From: Bacteroidales bacterium UBA1715
Lineage (GTDB): Bacteria; Bacteroidota; Bacteroidia; Bacteroidales; UBA1715
Length of the DNA stretch: 64,000 nt
Assembly: GCA_002317135.1 (NCBI GenBank)
Contig: DCIX01000016.1
Coordinates: forward strand, 5,244 to 69,243
Direction of reading: 5' to 3'
Part shown: piece after piece, positions 16,912 through 25,822 of the stretch
Numbering within the stretch: position 1 is the stretch's first letter
Layout: every line of letters begins with the position of its first letter
Made by a program: the position numbers and the translations under genes
Notes under the pieces: model-generated
The model's input: only the letters and a program-made list of their open reading frames with translations
The model's database searches: none
What the model was told of the DNA's origin: nothing

Positions 16912-17478
16912 ATGAAAATTATTGCTTTAGAACACGGTCATACTGTACAAACAATAGATGAATCACTTGTTTGCTACCCAGATTCTACGCTAATTCGTAA
17001 TAATGACGATTTCTACATTCCTAATTTTTCAAAGGATATTGTTGCCTATTGTGGTATATATCTGCAAGTTGCAAAAATCGGAAAATGCGTAGAACCACGA
17101 TTCACAAACAGATATTTTAGTGAAATGGGAACTGCAATAAAATTTTTCGCAAAAGATGTAATTGAACGAAACAAGCAATTTGGTACAAGCACAGACATTG
17201 CCAGATGTTTTGATCAATCGCTTGCTATTAGCAATGAGAAAATTCAATTTGCCGAAAACCTTAATATTGTTGCAACAATCAACAACACTCCTATTCCTCT
17301 AAACGACAGATGGAAAGACTACGCAACAATAATATCAAAAGCAACACAATATTATACAGTAAAAATTGGAGACCTTATTTTCATTCCTTGTACCGAACAA
17401 CCAGTTTCTCTGCAAATCGGTGATGTTTTCGATATGAAAATACAAGACAACCAATTACTTACTTGCACAATCAAATAA
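16912..17478 (+). CDS. Fumarylacetoacetate hydrolase-fold protein, probably a pseudoenzyme
   Basis: 188 residues. The frame of the FAH family is visible (KPDS-like YPDSTLI, DDFYIPNFSKDI, KIGKCVEPRFTNRYF, and the C-terminal YYTVKIGDLIFIP). In active Bacteroidetes relatives the sequence at 'IHYETELVV' supplies two metal-binding Glu and 'GIDFTARD' supplies an Asp. Here the matching segments read IVAYCGIYL and AIKFFAKD, so all three expected ligands appear replaced. That comparison is from memory of the family, not an alignment. The start ATG follows the exonuclease stop directly, and the next gene overlaps its end. Hydrolase or decarboxylase activity is therefore unlikely. Confidence 0.65.
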   Translation: MKIIALEHGHTVQTIDESLVCYPDSTLIRNNDDFYIPNFSKDIVAYCGIYLQVAKIGKCVEPRFTNRYFSEMGTAIKFFAKDVIERNKQFGTSTDIARCFDQSLAISNEKIQFAENLNIVATINNTPIPLNDRWKDYATIISKATQYYTVKIGDLIFIPCTEQPVSLQIGDVFDMKIQDNQLLTCTIK

Positions 17479-17480
17479 TT

Positions 17481-18158
17481 ATGCAACAATACAATTTACA
17501 ACGCGTTTGGGATTTTCTTACAGAATTAAGTGTTAACAACAATAAGCCTTGGTTCGATGCACATAAAGCACAATATCAAGAAGCATTGGCAGATTTTCGC
17601 TTATTTGTTGAAACATTCATTAGCGGTTTGTCAAAATTCGATACAGATATTTGTAATCTTAGCGTTGCTGATTGTACCTATAGAATTTATAGAGATATTC
17701 GTTTTTCACACGACAAAACTCCGTACAAAACACATATGGGCGTATATGTTTGCCACCAAGGAAAGAAAAGCGGATATGCCGGTTACTACATTCACATAGA
17801 GCCATGTAGCGAATGTATGATTGTTTCGGGTTTATACATGCCTACTCCAACCGACTTAAAAAGCGTCCGTGAAGAAATTATGTTGAATGGCGAAAACTTT
17901 GATAAACTCATACAAAATTGCCAAGGTTTTCAATTAGATTGGAGCACAGCATTAAAACGCATTCCGAATGGTTGGAATACAGAAGACAGATTTTCGGAAT
18001 ATTACAGACTAAAAGAATACAATCTTATACAACCACTCTCAAAAGAACAAATTTTATCAGAAAATTTTCTTGATTTTGCACTTGCAGAATGTAAAAAAAC
18101 TACGCCACTCAATCAACTTTTGAATCGTTGCGTTTCGTACGGTCGAGAAAACTTTTAG
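17481..18158 (+). CDS. DUF2461 (TIGR02453) family protein
   Basis: 225 residues from ATG 17481; an upstream TTG-containing extension overlapping the previous gene is not needed. Family marks are NNKPWFDAHKAQYQEA at the start, YRIYRDIRFSHDKTPYKTHMGVY in the middle and GYYIHIEPCSECMIVSGLYMP, then a C-terminal helical part. The function of this widespread family is unknown. The protein is probably cytosolic. It closes the exonuclease/FAH/DUF2461 group; a 207-nt gap follows. Confidence 0.88.
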   Translation: MQQYNLQRVWDFLTELSVNNNKPWFDAHKAQYQEALADFRLFVETFISGLSKFDTDICNLSVADCTYRIYRDIRFSHDKTPYKTHMGVYVCHQGKKSGYAGYYIHIEPCSECMIVSGLYMPTPTDLKSVREEIMLNGENFDKLIQNCQGFQLDWSTALKRIPNGWNTEDRFSEYYRLKEYNLIQPLSKEQILSENFLDFALAECKKTTPLNQLLNRCVSYGRENF

Positions 18159-18365
18159 TCTAACATTTATTTTTTATAGACAAACGAAAAATTTACATTT
18201 TTTGAATGGATTTTTTCGCTCAATTCATAAGCCAAAATACACATTTCAGTGCGAGAATTAATCATCCTAACTCTCTTTTAATCACCTTATTACATATTAT
18301 TCTATTATAATTTGAAAATAGAAAAATCAGTTGTTCTTTTGCACTCGAAAAAGGTAGGAATAGAT

Positions 18366-19931
18366 ATGAAAATCAGTAAAAAAATCGCAACAATAATCGC
18401 ACTACTCTGTTCGACGATATTGTCAGTTGCACAACAAAACTTAACATTAGAAGAATGCAGGAATCTTGCCCTTCAAAACAATAAGCAATTAAAAATTGCG
18501 CAAGAAGAAATAAACAAGGCTGGCAATGATAAAAAAGCAGCTTTTGCGAATTACCTACCTAAGGTATCGGTTTCTGGCGTATACATGTATAATAGCATTG
18601 ACGAACTACACCTATTAAGCGACGAACAAGACGAAGCTCTTCGTAACTTAGGAACCAATATCGGACAAGGTTTAGGCGGATCACTACAACAAATGCAACA
18701 AAATGCAGCCGCTACCATCCAACAAATTTTAACGAATCCCGCTGCCGATCCTGCTTTGGCAACACTTATTTCACAAAGTCCTACAATACAAAATCTATTA
18801 CAACAAATATCCACAGCCGACATTGCCACATCATTAGCTCCTGCTATGGGACAAATGAACGGCATCGGAGCTGAAATTGCCGATGGCATGGCATTAGACA
18901 TTCAAAATGTTTGCGCAGGAATCATTTCCGTACAAGAACCTTTATTCCTTGGTGGAAAAATTATTACTTATAATAAAATTGCCGCAGCAAAAAAGGAATT
19001 AGAACAAACCAAATATAATGCGGAAGAACAAGAAACAATGGTAACAACAGATAAGTTGTATTGGCAAATTGTTTCTCTTACCAATAAATTAAAATTGACC
19101 GAGAAATATGTCGAACTACTTCGTAGCATGTCTGAAAACGTAGAAAAGATGGCAGGCGAAGGTGTTGCTACTATGTCGGACAAACTTTCGGTAAAAGTAA
19201 AATTAAACCAAGCAGAAACGACATTGTTAAAGGTTCAAAACGGATTATCGCTATCAAAGATGTTACTTTGCCAACATTGTGGTTTAGACATCAACACAGA
19301 AATCACGTTAGCTGATGAAACATTAGAAGATGTCACAATTTCGGAAACACCTATACAATATAGCGAATCCGAAATTATGGAAAATCGTCCGGAATTAAAG
19401 AGCTTACAACTTGCTACTGAGCTTTATAAACAAAACGTAAATCTTACAAGATCAAACTACCTTCCAACGGTAGCAGCATTTGGAAATTACGTAATATCAA
19501 ACCCATCTTGTTCCGACGGTTTCCAAAACGAATTTCATGGATTTTGGAACGTAGGCGTAATGGCAAAAATACCTCTTCTACAATGGGGAGAAGGCGCAAA
19601 CAAAATCCGCAAGGCTAAATCAGAAGAAATCATAGCACAATATAAACTCGACGAAGCAAAAGAAAAGATTATGCTTCAAGTAAATCAATACGAAAAACAA
19701 ATGAATGAAGCTAAATCGCGAGTAAAAATGTCGGAAGAAAAAATGAGCGACGCCGAAGAAAACCTTCGTATGGCGACACTTGGATTCGAAGAAGGTGTCA
19801 TTCCATCATCTGGTTTGAACGAAGCCCAAACTGCTTGGTTACAAGCTCATTCTGAATATATAGACTCAAAAATTGACTGGATTATGTCGCAAGTCTATTT
19901 GAAAAAAGCAATTGGTATGTTAAATAAATAA
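18366..19931 (+). CDS. TolC-family outer membrane efflux protein
   Basis: 521 residues from ATG 18366, which gives a clean signal peptide (MKISKKIATIIALLCSTILSVAQQ). Two outer-membrane-efflux repeats are visible: NLTLEECRNLALQNNKQLKI near the start and the matching half at ~345-420 (ENRPELKSLQLATELYKQN). A Gln/Ala-rich stretch at ~85-185 looks like a loop insertion common in Bacteroidetes. It forms the trimeric outer-membrane channel of an export system whose other parts are the next three genes. Upstream, TTTG (18310-18313) and TTCTTTTG (18333 onward) make a plausible promoter inside the longer, rejected N-terminal extension. Confidence 0.92.
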   Translation: MKISKKIATIIALLCSTILSVAQQNLTLEECRNLALQNNKQLKIAQEEINKAGNDKKAAFANYLPKVSVSGVYMYNSIDELHLLSDEQDEALRNLGTNIGQGLGGSLQQMQQNAAATIQQILTNPAADPALATLISQSPTIQNLLQQISTADIATSLAPAMGQMNGIGAEIADGMALDIQNVCAGIISVQEPLFLGGKIITYNKIAAAKKELEQTKYNAEEQETMVTTDKLYWQIVSLTNKLKLTEKYVELLRSMSENVEKMAGEGVATMSDKLSVKVKLNQAETTLLKVQNGLSLSKMLLCQHCGLDINTEITLADETLEDVTISETPIQYSESEIMENRPELKSLQLATELYKQNVNLTRSNYLPTVAAFGNYVISNPSCSDGFQNEFHGFWNVGVMAKIPLLQWGEGANKIRKAKSEEIIAQYKLDEAKEKIMLQVNQYEKQMNEAKSRVKMSEEKMSDAEENLRMATLGFEEGVIPSSGLNEAQTAWLQAHSEYIDSKIDWIMSQVYLKKAIGMLNK

Positions 19932-19943
19932 AATGAAATAGTC

Positions 19944-20936
19944 ATGACAGATAAACAACAGAACATTACAACCTTTCTTGCACTTGCAGTATTAGTGTGC
20001 GTACTTGGTGTAGTTTGTGCGATAGGTATTTTAACTTTCGGCAAAACAGACGAAATCATCCAAGGTCAAGCAGAAGTTGCAGAATATCGTGTATCAAGTA
20101 AAGTACCTGGCCGTATCCTTGAATTCCGTGTTCACGAAGGACAATTCGTAAAAGCCGGCGACACACTTGCTATTATAGAAGCGCCTGAAGTTGAAGCTAA
20201 AAAAGCACAAGCAGAAGCTGTGAAAACTGCAGCAGAAGCTCAAAACACAAAAGCAGAAAAAGGTGCGCGCAAGGAACAAATCCAAGCAGCATACGAAATG
20301 TGGCAAAAAGCCAAAACTGGTCGTGAAATAATGGAAAAATCCTATAATCGTATTAACAATCTTTACAAAGAAGGTGTTGTTAGCGAACAAAAATACGACG
20401 AAGTTAAAGCACAATACGATGCTGCTGTTTCTACAGAAAATGCGGCAAAAGCACAATATACATTGGCTGTAAAAGGTGCACAGGAAGAAGATAAAGAAAT
20501 GGCAGCTGCACAAGTAAAACAAGCCGAAGGTGTTGTTGCCGAAGTCAATTCATACATAAACGAAACTATTCTTACCGCATACGCAGATGGTGAAGTAACC
20601 GACATTTATCCACATATTGGAGAATTAGTCGGAACAGGTGCGCCAATTATGTCTGTTGCAATTATGAATGATGTGTGGGCAACATTCAATGTTCGCGAAG
20701 ATTACTTAAAGAAAATGGAAATCGGAACAGAATTCGACGCATACATTCCTGCACTTGAAACTACTGCAAAAATGAAAGTCAACTATATGAAAGATATGGG
20801 GGACTTCGCAGCTTGGAAAGCGACAAAACAAACTGGTCAATACGATTTAAAAACATTTGAAGTTCGTGCCGTTCCTATGGAAGAAATCAATGGTCTTCGC
20901 CCTGGAATGACTGTGTTATACAACATCAACAAATAG
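19944..20936 (+). CDS. HlyD-family periplasmic adaptor (membrane fusion protein)
   Basis: 330 residues. An N-terminal membrane anchor (~10-32) is followed by a lipoyl-like half (SSKVPGRILEFRVHEGQFVKAGD), a helical hairpin of alternating Ala/Lys/Glu (~80-190), the second lipoyl half (LTAYADGEVTDIYPHIGELV) and a beta-barrel domain. It should join the inner-membrane permeases to the TolC protein. It lies 12 nt after the TolC gene and 5 nt before the first permease. Confidence 0.92.
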   Translation: MTDKQQNITTFLALAVLVCVLGVVCAIGILTFGKTDEIIQGQAEVAEYRVSSKVPGRILEFRVHEGQFVKAGDTLAIIEAPEVEAKKAQAEAVKTAAEAQNTKAEKGARKEQIQAAYEMWQKAKTGREIMEKSYNRINNLYKEGVVSEQKYDEVKAQYDAAVSTENAAKAQYTLAVKGAQEEDKEMAAAQVKQAEGVVAEVNSYINETILTAYADGEVTDIYPHIGELVGTGAPIMSVAIMNDVWATFNVREDYLKKMEIGTEFDAYIPALETTAKMKVNYMKDMGDFAAWKATKQTGQYDLKTFEVRAVPMEEINGLRPGMTVLYNINK

Positions 20937-20941
20937 TTTCT

Positions 20942-22096
20942 ATGATTTGGACTGTTATAAAACGAGAAATTAAGCGTATGCTTACGCGTCCACTATACAT
21001 TTTTTGTATGGTGTTGGCACCTGCATTCGCCTACATTTTCTTCACAAGTCTTATGTCTAACGGACTACCGGTAGATCTTCCTGCAGGCGTTGTTGACGAA
21101 GACAATTCAACAGTCACGAGACAACTTATTCGAAACCTTGACGCATTCCAACAAACAAAAATTGTAGCTCAATATCACAATTTTGCAGAAGCACGCGAAG
21201 CAATGCAACAAGGAAAAATCTACTCTATCTACTATATACCTAAAGGTACAACAAAACTTGCCCTTGCAAGCAAACAACCTACTATTTCATTTTATACATC
21301 GGCATCGTACATTGTGCCAGCCTCGTTGGAATATAGAGATATGAAAATGATGTCGGAATTGGCTTCCGGAGCAATCGCGCGCTCAACATTATATGCAAAA
21401 GGTTATACCGAAGACCAAGCAATGGCAATGCTTCAACCAATAAAAATGGAAATGCACGCCATAAACAACCCATTGATAAACTATTCGATTTACCTTTCCA
21501 ACACCATGTTGCCAGGAATTTTGATGCTTCTTATCTTCCAATTAACGATTTATTCAATCTATTCGGAATTAAAAGAAGAAACATCGAAAGAATGGTTGGC
21601 ACTTACCGGAAATAATATTTACAAAGCATTGATTGGCAAATTATTACCTCAGTTAGTAATTTGGATACTAATGGGTTTATTCTGCCTTGTATGGCTATAC
21701 GGATATTGGGGATTTCCACTACATAGCGGATTCTTACCAATGTTTGGTTTGATGGTTTTGTTCATCATTGTCAGTCAAGCTTTTGGAGTATTCCTTTGTG
21801 GTGCAGTTCCATCACTTCGCTGGGCATTGAGCCTTGCGACATTATGGGGGGTACTTTCATTCCCTATTTGCGGTTTTTCATTCCCACAAATGGCATTTCC
21901 TGCCGCATTACGAGGTCTATCGTATTTATTCCCTTTGCGTTACTATTACCTCATATATGTAGACCAAGCTCTTAACGGATTACCGTTTGAATATTCGTGG
22001 TTATACTATGTATGCTTAGCCGCATTCCTCGCTCTTCCATTCCTTGTAATCGGAAGATTAAAGAAATTCTTACTTGAATACCATTACCAAATATAG
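20942..22096 (+). CDS. ABC-2 type transporter permease (YhhJ/YbhR-like), first copy
   Basis: 384 residues: one N-terminal membrane helix, a periplasmic domain of ~150 residues (GLPVDLPAGVVDEDNSTVTR..), then five C-terminal helices, the standard ABC-2 exporter layout. It pairs with the next gene, a second permease of the same architecture, probably as a heterodimer. No ATPase gene is adjacent. The substrate is unknown; relatives export drugs or other amphiphiles. Confidence 0.88.
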   Translation: MIWTVIKREIKRMLTRPLYIFCMVLAPAFAYIFFTSLMSNGLPVDLPAGVVDEDNSTVTRQLIRNLDAFQQTKIVAQYHNFAEAREAMQQGKIYSIYYIPKGTTKLALASKQPTISFYTSASYIVPASLEYRDMKMMSELASGAIARSTLYAKGYTEDQAMAMLQPIKMEMHAINNPLINYSIYLSNTMLPGILMLLIFQLTIYSIYSELKEETSKEWLALTGNNIYKALIGKLLPQLVIWILMGLFCLVWLYGYWGFPLHSGFLPMFGLMVLFIIVSQAFGVFLCGAVPSLRWALSLATLWGVLSFPICGFSFPQMAFPAALRGLSYLFPLRYYYLIYVDQALNGLPFEYSWLYYVCLAAFLALPFLVIGRLKKFLLEYHYQI

Positions 22097-22098
22097 AA

Positions 22099-23256
22099 AT
22101 GAAATGGCTTCTTAACATATTAGATGTGTGGAGACACGAACTTGTACGTTCTTTAACAGACATTGGTTCACTCGTATTCTTCATTATTGTTCCTCTACTC
22201 TATCCGTTATTATACGCATATTTATATGGAAATGAAACGGTTAAAGAAGTACCAACAGTAGTTGTAGATGATTCCCACACAAACCTCAGCCGAGAATTTT
22301 TACGAAAAGCTGACGCCAGCAGCGATATAAAAATTATTGGCCACTGTGCAAATCTCAAAGAAGCAGAGGAATTGATTCATCGTCACGAAGCGTATTGCTT
22401 AGTTTACATTCCTGCTGAATTTCAGAAAAATATAGTAGAAGGGAAACAAGCAGTTGTCGAGCTATATAGCGATATGAGCGGCTTGCTTTACTATAAAGCC
22501 GTTTTAAGTGCGTGTACCGAAGTTTCTTTGGAAATGAACCAAGATATTAAAACAGAACGACTTATAGGAGCGACGAAAGAACAAGCAGAAACATTTGCAT
22601 ATCCTATTAAGTATGAATATGTTCCAATGTTCAATACACAAAGCGGTTTTGCTACATTCCTCATTCCTGCAGTTCTAATGCTAATCATTCAACAAACAAT
22701 GTTGCTCGGCATAGGTATGCTTCAAGGAGACGAAAGAGAACGCCGACGTAAAGGCTTCATTGACGAACATTTACAAGGGAAACGCCCTCTTGAAATTATG
22801 CTCGGTAAAGCAACGAGTTATATGAACATTTACATTGTAGTGGCAGCATATTTAGTCTGTATCATTCCACCTTTGTTTGGTTTAATCCACATTTGGCAAT
22901 GGAAAGATATGATTGCATTTATGATTCCATTCCTTTCGTCTTGTATATTCTTTTGTATGTTCATCTCCGCTTTCTCATACGACAGAGAATCATTCATAGT
23001 ACTATTTGTATTTATGTCTGTTCCACTCCTATTTATATCTGGAATTTCGTGGCCAGCATCGGCAATTCCTGCAGTATGGAAAACGATTTCCCAAGCATTC
23101 CCATCTACATTCGGCATAAACGGATTTGTCCGTCTAAGCGAAATGGGTGCATTGCTTAAAGATCTTCGTCCTGAATTTGTAGGATTGTGGATTCAAACCA
23201 TTGTTTACTTTTTCCTAACTTGGGGAGCATACAGAAGAATGTACAAAAGACAATAA
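22099..23256 (+). CDS. ABC-2 type transporter permease, second copy
   Basis: 385 residues with the same topology as its neighbour (N-terminal helix, periplasmic domain starting KEVPTVVVDDSHTNLSREFL, C-terminal helix bundle). It begins 2 nt after the first permease stop. It is the last gene of the TolC-HlyD-permease-permease operon, and converges with the hemerythrin-LuxR gene 3 nt after its stop. Sequence divergence from the first permease suggests a heterodimer. Confidence 0.88.
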   Translation: MKWLLNILDVWRHELVRSLTDIGSLVFFIIVPLLYPLLYAYLYGNETVKEVPTVVVDDSHTNLSREFLRKADASSDIKIIGHCANLKEAEELIHRHEAYCLVYIPAEFQKNIVEGKQAVVELYSDMSGLLYYKAVLSACTEVSLEMNQDIKTERLIGATKEQAETFAYPIKYEYVPMFNTQSGFATFLIPAVLMLIIQQTMLLGIGMLQGDERERRRKGFIDEHLQGKRPLEIMLGKATSYMNIYIVVAAYLVCIIPPLFGLIHIWQWKDMIAFMIPFLSSCIFFCMFISAFSYDRESFIVLFVFMSVPLLFISGISWPASAIPAVWKTISQAFPSTFGINGFVRLSEMGALLKDLRPEFVGLWIQTIVYFFLTWGAYRRMYKRQ

Positions 23257-23259
23257 TCC

Positions 23260-24207
23260 CTACTTAACCAAATCTATATCAATTAAATTGTTTACAATCG
23301 CATAGATTGTAAGGCCTGCAAGGGAATGAATTTGTAGTTTGCGAACAATATTTCTACGGTGAGTTATAACGGTATGAATCGAAATACACAAATGATCGGC
23401 TATTTCCTTATTTGCCATTCCTTGTACCAGACAAATAATCACGTCTTTTTCGCGATCGGAAATTGCTTCGTTAGTAGATGTGTTACCTATCATTGAAGAA
23501 AGTTTTAACGACACATCCTCGTTTTGTATTTTTTGTTCAAGCACACGAATTGCAGGAATAAAAATCTCATCTTCCACATTACTATGGTTATTCAACCATT
23601 CTTCGTTATTATACAAATCGTATAGTGTAGCCGTAAGTTTATTGTTTGTAAGCGAATCGGCAGGAAGATACTTTATAATAATGTGCTTCAATTCCAACAA
23701 CTTACTGGTTGTTTCGCTATGATGTTTCGAGAAAATCTCCACATTATAATTATTCATCTGCACCCCTTGCAACAAGGCTTCTACATACGGGAAGAATGTC
23801 TTTTCTTCGTATTTCATATGCAATTGAATAGAACGAGCATATTCGTCATAAATACGAAGAATTAAAATTGCAAGATTGTCTTTTAAATCAAGTGCATCTT
23901 CAAGATTTTTTCGAATAGATGGCAATTGAAAATCCAAGAAATACTTATGCGATGCACGAAGGTACGACATCAATGTTTGCACCGATAATTTTTCGTATTC
24001 CTTTTGATTATACCCATTAATAATGTAATTCACGACAGATAAAAATGTATAACAATCAACGCCTTGCTGGTCGCAAACTTCTTGTACGGTTTTATCTCCA
24101 AAACCAAGGTTTATACCGAAAGCACCAAGTCCTTGTAAGACACTATAATTGTCGCGAATAAGTTCTATCATCTTATCATTCGCTTCGTACAATTTCATCC
24201 GTTTCAT
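23260..24207 (-). CDS. Di-iron hemerythrin (YtfE/RIC-like) fused to LuxR-type DNA-binding domain
   Basis: 315 residues in three parts. Residues ~10-65 resemble the ScdA/RIC N-terminal domain but without its usual Cys-Cys pair (GINLGFGDKTVQEVC). Residues ~75-225 form a hemerythrin-like bundle whose candidate ligands His87, His130, Glu134, His163, His208 and Glu212 keep the spacing of the E. coli YtfE di-iron site. Residues ~247-310 are a LuxR/NarL helix-turn-helix (LS-type DREKDVIICLVQGMANKEIA..). The build suggests a cytosolic regulator sensing O2, NO or iron through the di-iron centre. It is transcribed away from the porin-imelysin-cytochrome set, and a dyad lies in its promoter region. The ligand match is from memory of YtfE. 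Confidence 0.82.
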   Translation of the reverse strand: MKRMKLYEANDKMIELIRDNYSVLQGLGAFGINLGFGDKTVQEVCDQQGVDCYTFLSVVNYIINGYNQKEYEKLSVQTLMSYLRASHKYFLDFQLPSIRKNLEDALDLKDNLAILILRIYDEYARSIQLHMKYEEKTFFPYVEALLQGVQMNNYNVEIFSKHHSETTSKLLELKHIIIKYLPADSLTNNKLTATLYDLYNNEEWLNNHSNVEDEIFIPAIRVLEQKIQNEDVSLKLSSMIGNTSTNEAISDREKDVIICLVQGMANKEIADHLCISIHTVITHRRNIVRKLQIHSLAGLTIYAIVNNLIDIDLVK

Positions 24208-24244
24208 TTGACTTACTTTTTACAATACAAAGGTCTTTGTTTTT

Positions 24245-24289
24245 GTGGAATGTACAATCATCATTTGTAGGTATTTGTACAAAATCCAC
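24245..24289. promoter_or_regulatory. Interrupted dyad in the divergent promoter region
   Basis: GTGGAATGTACAA (24245-24257) and TTGTACAAAATCCAC (24275-24289) form an inverted repeat, with core TGTACAA/TTGTACA and outer GTGGA/TCCAC. The left arm falls on the probable -33 region of the hemerythrin-LuxR gene (minus strand: ATTG, 19 nt, GACCTTTG). It is a candidate binding site for that regulator. Confidence 0.5.
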
Positions 24290-24429
24290 AATAAACCATA
24301 ACAAAAATAAGGTAGAACAATACTCACTTGTAATTAGTATCTGAATTTTTCAATTTTTCTTTTTACCAAAATTTTGGGATTTCACACCACAAAAATCACT
24401 CGTTTTTTTGCACTGTAAAATTCTGAATA

Positions 24430-25797
24430 ATGAAATGCACGAGTTACATATACATTCTTTTCTTGCTCATTGCAGACATTGCAACTGCCCAAGATGTTGA
24501 CGGCATAAGTGGAGCAACAAGACATATTTCTACCGATACTGTACAAGCAAAAAAGACCTCAACGATAGATTCGTTTGAAAAATTTCGTTTTGGAGGATAC
24601 GGCGAAATGCTAGCAAGCCGTAAAGATTACGGAATCAATAGATTTTATGGCGGCAACGATGGAAACTCTAAAACAAGCCGTAGCACAATTGCAATACCTC
24701 GATTTGTTCTCGCTTTTGACTACAAGTTTAACGAAAAATGGACTTTATCTTCCGAAATTGAGTTTGAAGCAGGTGGAACAGGACAAGCAATCGAGTTAGA
24801 AAACACCGAAAATGGTGAATACGAAACGGAAATAGAAAAAGGTGGCGAAGTTGCTTTGGAACAATTCCATATCACTCGTAACATCTGCCCCGCTTTCAAT
24901 GTACGCTTTGGACATATTATTGTTCCTGTTGGTCTTACCAATGCCCACCACGAACCGATAAACTTCTTTGGCACCGTTCGTCCCGAAGGCGAAACAACAC
25001 TCATACCATCGACTTGGCACGAAACAGGTATGGAAGTATTCGGTTCTTTCGGAAAAGGAATCGCTACGTTCGACTATGAGGCCTTGCTTGTTGCCGGTCT
25101 AAACGCCAATGGATTTGACAGAAATAATTGGGTTGCAAAAGGCAAACAAGGCTTCTTCGAACAAGATTGTTTTAATTCACCTGCATTTGTTGGAAGAATA
25201 AACTGGAAAGGTGTAACTGGCTTACGCATAGGAACAAGTATATATTATTGTCAAAATACTGGTGCTAATTCAGACAAAGAACAAACCTACTCTTCCATTG
25301 ATGACATTTCGTTATTGATTTGTACGGCCGATGCTCAATACAAGAGTAAATTTATAACAACTCGTGGGAACATTCTCATCGGAAATCTTTCTGAATCAGA
25401 AGCACTTACAGGAAAGAACACAAAACTTTCGAATAAATCGCCATATTCCCGCACTGGCGCAATTGCAGCAAAAGCGGTTTCGTATGCAGGTGAAGTAGGC
25501 ATACATCTAAATTCATTTTTCAAGAATGAAAAATGTCCTGCACTAACGCCTTTTGTTCGCTACGAATACTATAATCCACAAGAAAAAGGTGAAGGGAAAA
25601 TGACCATGGATAACCGTTGTCAAGTAAGTATGTGGACATTCGGTCTAAACTGGAACGTGCTTCCTAACTTAGTGTTCAAAGCCGACTATACCACACGACA
25701 AATAGGAACAAAGAAACCTTTTAGTCAAGGCTCATATAATAGCGAGAATGAAATTTCTCTCGGTCTTGCCTACGTTGCCTGGTTTCAAAAAGAATAA
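24430..25797 (+). CDS. Outer membrane porin-like beta-barrel protein
   Basis: 455 residues with a signal peptide (MKCTSYIYILFLLIADIATAQ) and alternating amphipathic strands through the length, ending in an aromatic C-terminal strand (ISLGLAYVAWF). FRFGGYGEM at ~52 and GHIIVPVGLTNAHHEP in the middle resemble phosphate-selective porin-like proteins of Bacteroidetes. It should sit in the outer membrane and pass small ions or metal complexes. It heads the set with imelysin (26 nt downstream) and is divergent from the hemerythrin-LuxR gene. Substrate is unknown. Confidence 0.75.
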   Translation: MKCTSYIYILFLLIADIATAQDVDGISGATRHISTDTVQAKKTSTIDSFEKFRFGGYGEMLASRKDYGINRFYGGNDGNSKTSRSTIAIPRFVLAFDYKFNEKWTLSSEIEFEAGGTGQAIELENTENGEYETEIEKGGEVALEQFHITRNICPAFNVRFGHIIVPVGLTNAHHEPINFFGTVRPEGETTLIPSTWHETGMEVFGSFGKGIATFDYEALLVAGLNANGFDRNNWVAKGKQGFFEQDCFNSPAFVGRINWKGVTGLRIGTSIYYCQNTGANSDKEQTYSSIDDISLLICTADAQYKSKFITTRGNILIGNLSESEALTGKNTKLSNKSPYSRTGAIAAKAVSYAGEVGIHLNSFFKNEKCPALTPFVRYEYYNPQEKGEGKMTMDNRCQVSMWTFGLNWNVLPNLVFKADYTTRQIGTKKPFSQGSYNSENEISLGLAYVAWFQKE

Positions 25798-25822
25798 TTA
25801 GTAAACATAAAATTTTTAATAT

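Noticed and set aside
20094..20605. Minus-strand frames opposite the HlyD adaptor
   Set aside because: They are Phe/Cys-rich mirrors of the Lys/Glu/Ala-rich coiled coil, as expected for chance frames.
24208..24429. Riboswitch or small RNA in the divergent region
   Set aside because: Only the interrupted dyad is visible; there is no conserved riboswitch core and no terminator-like hairpin inside the region.
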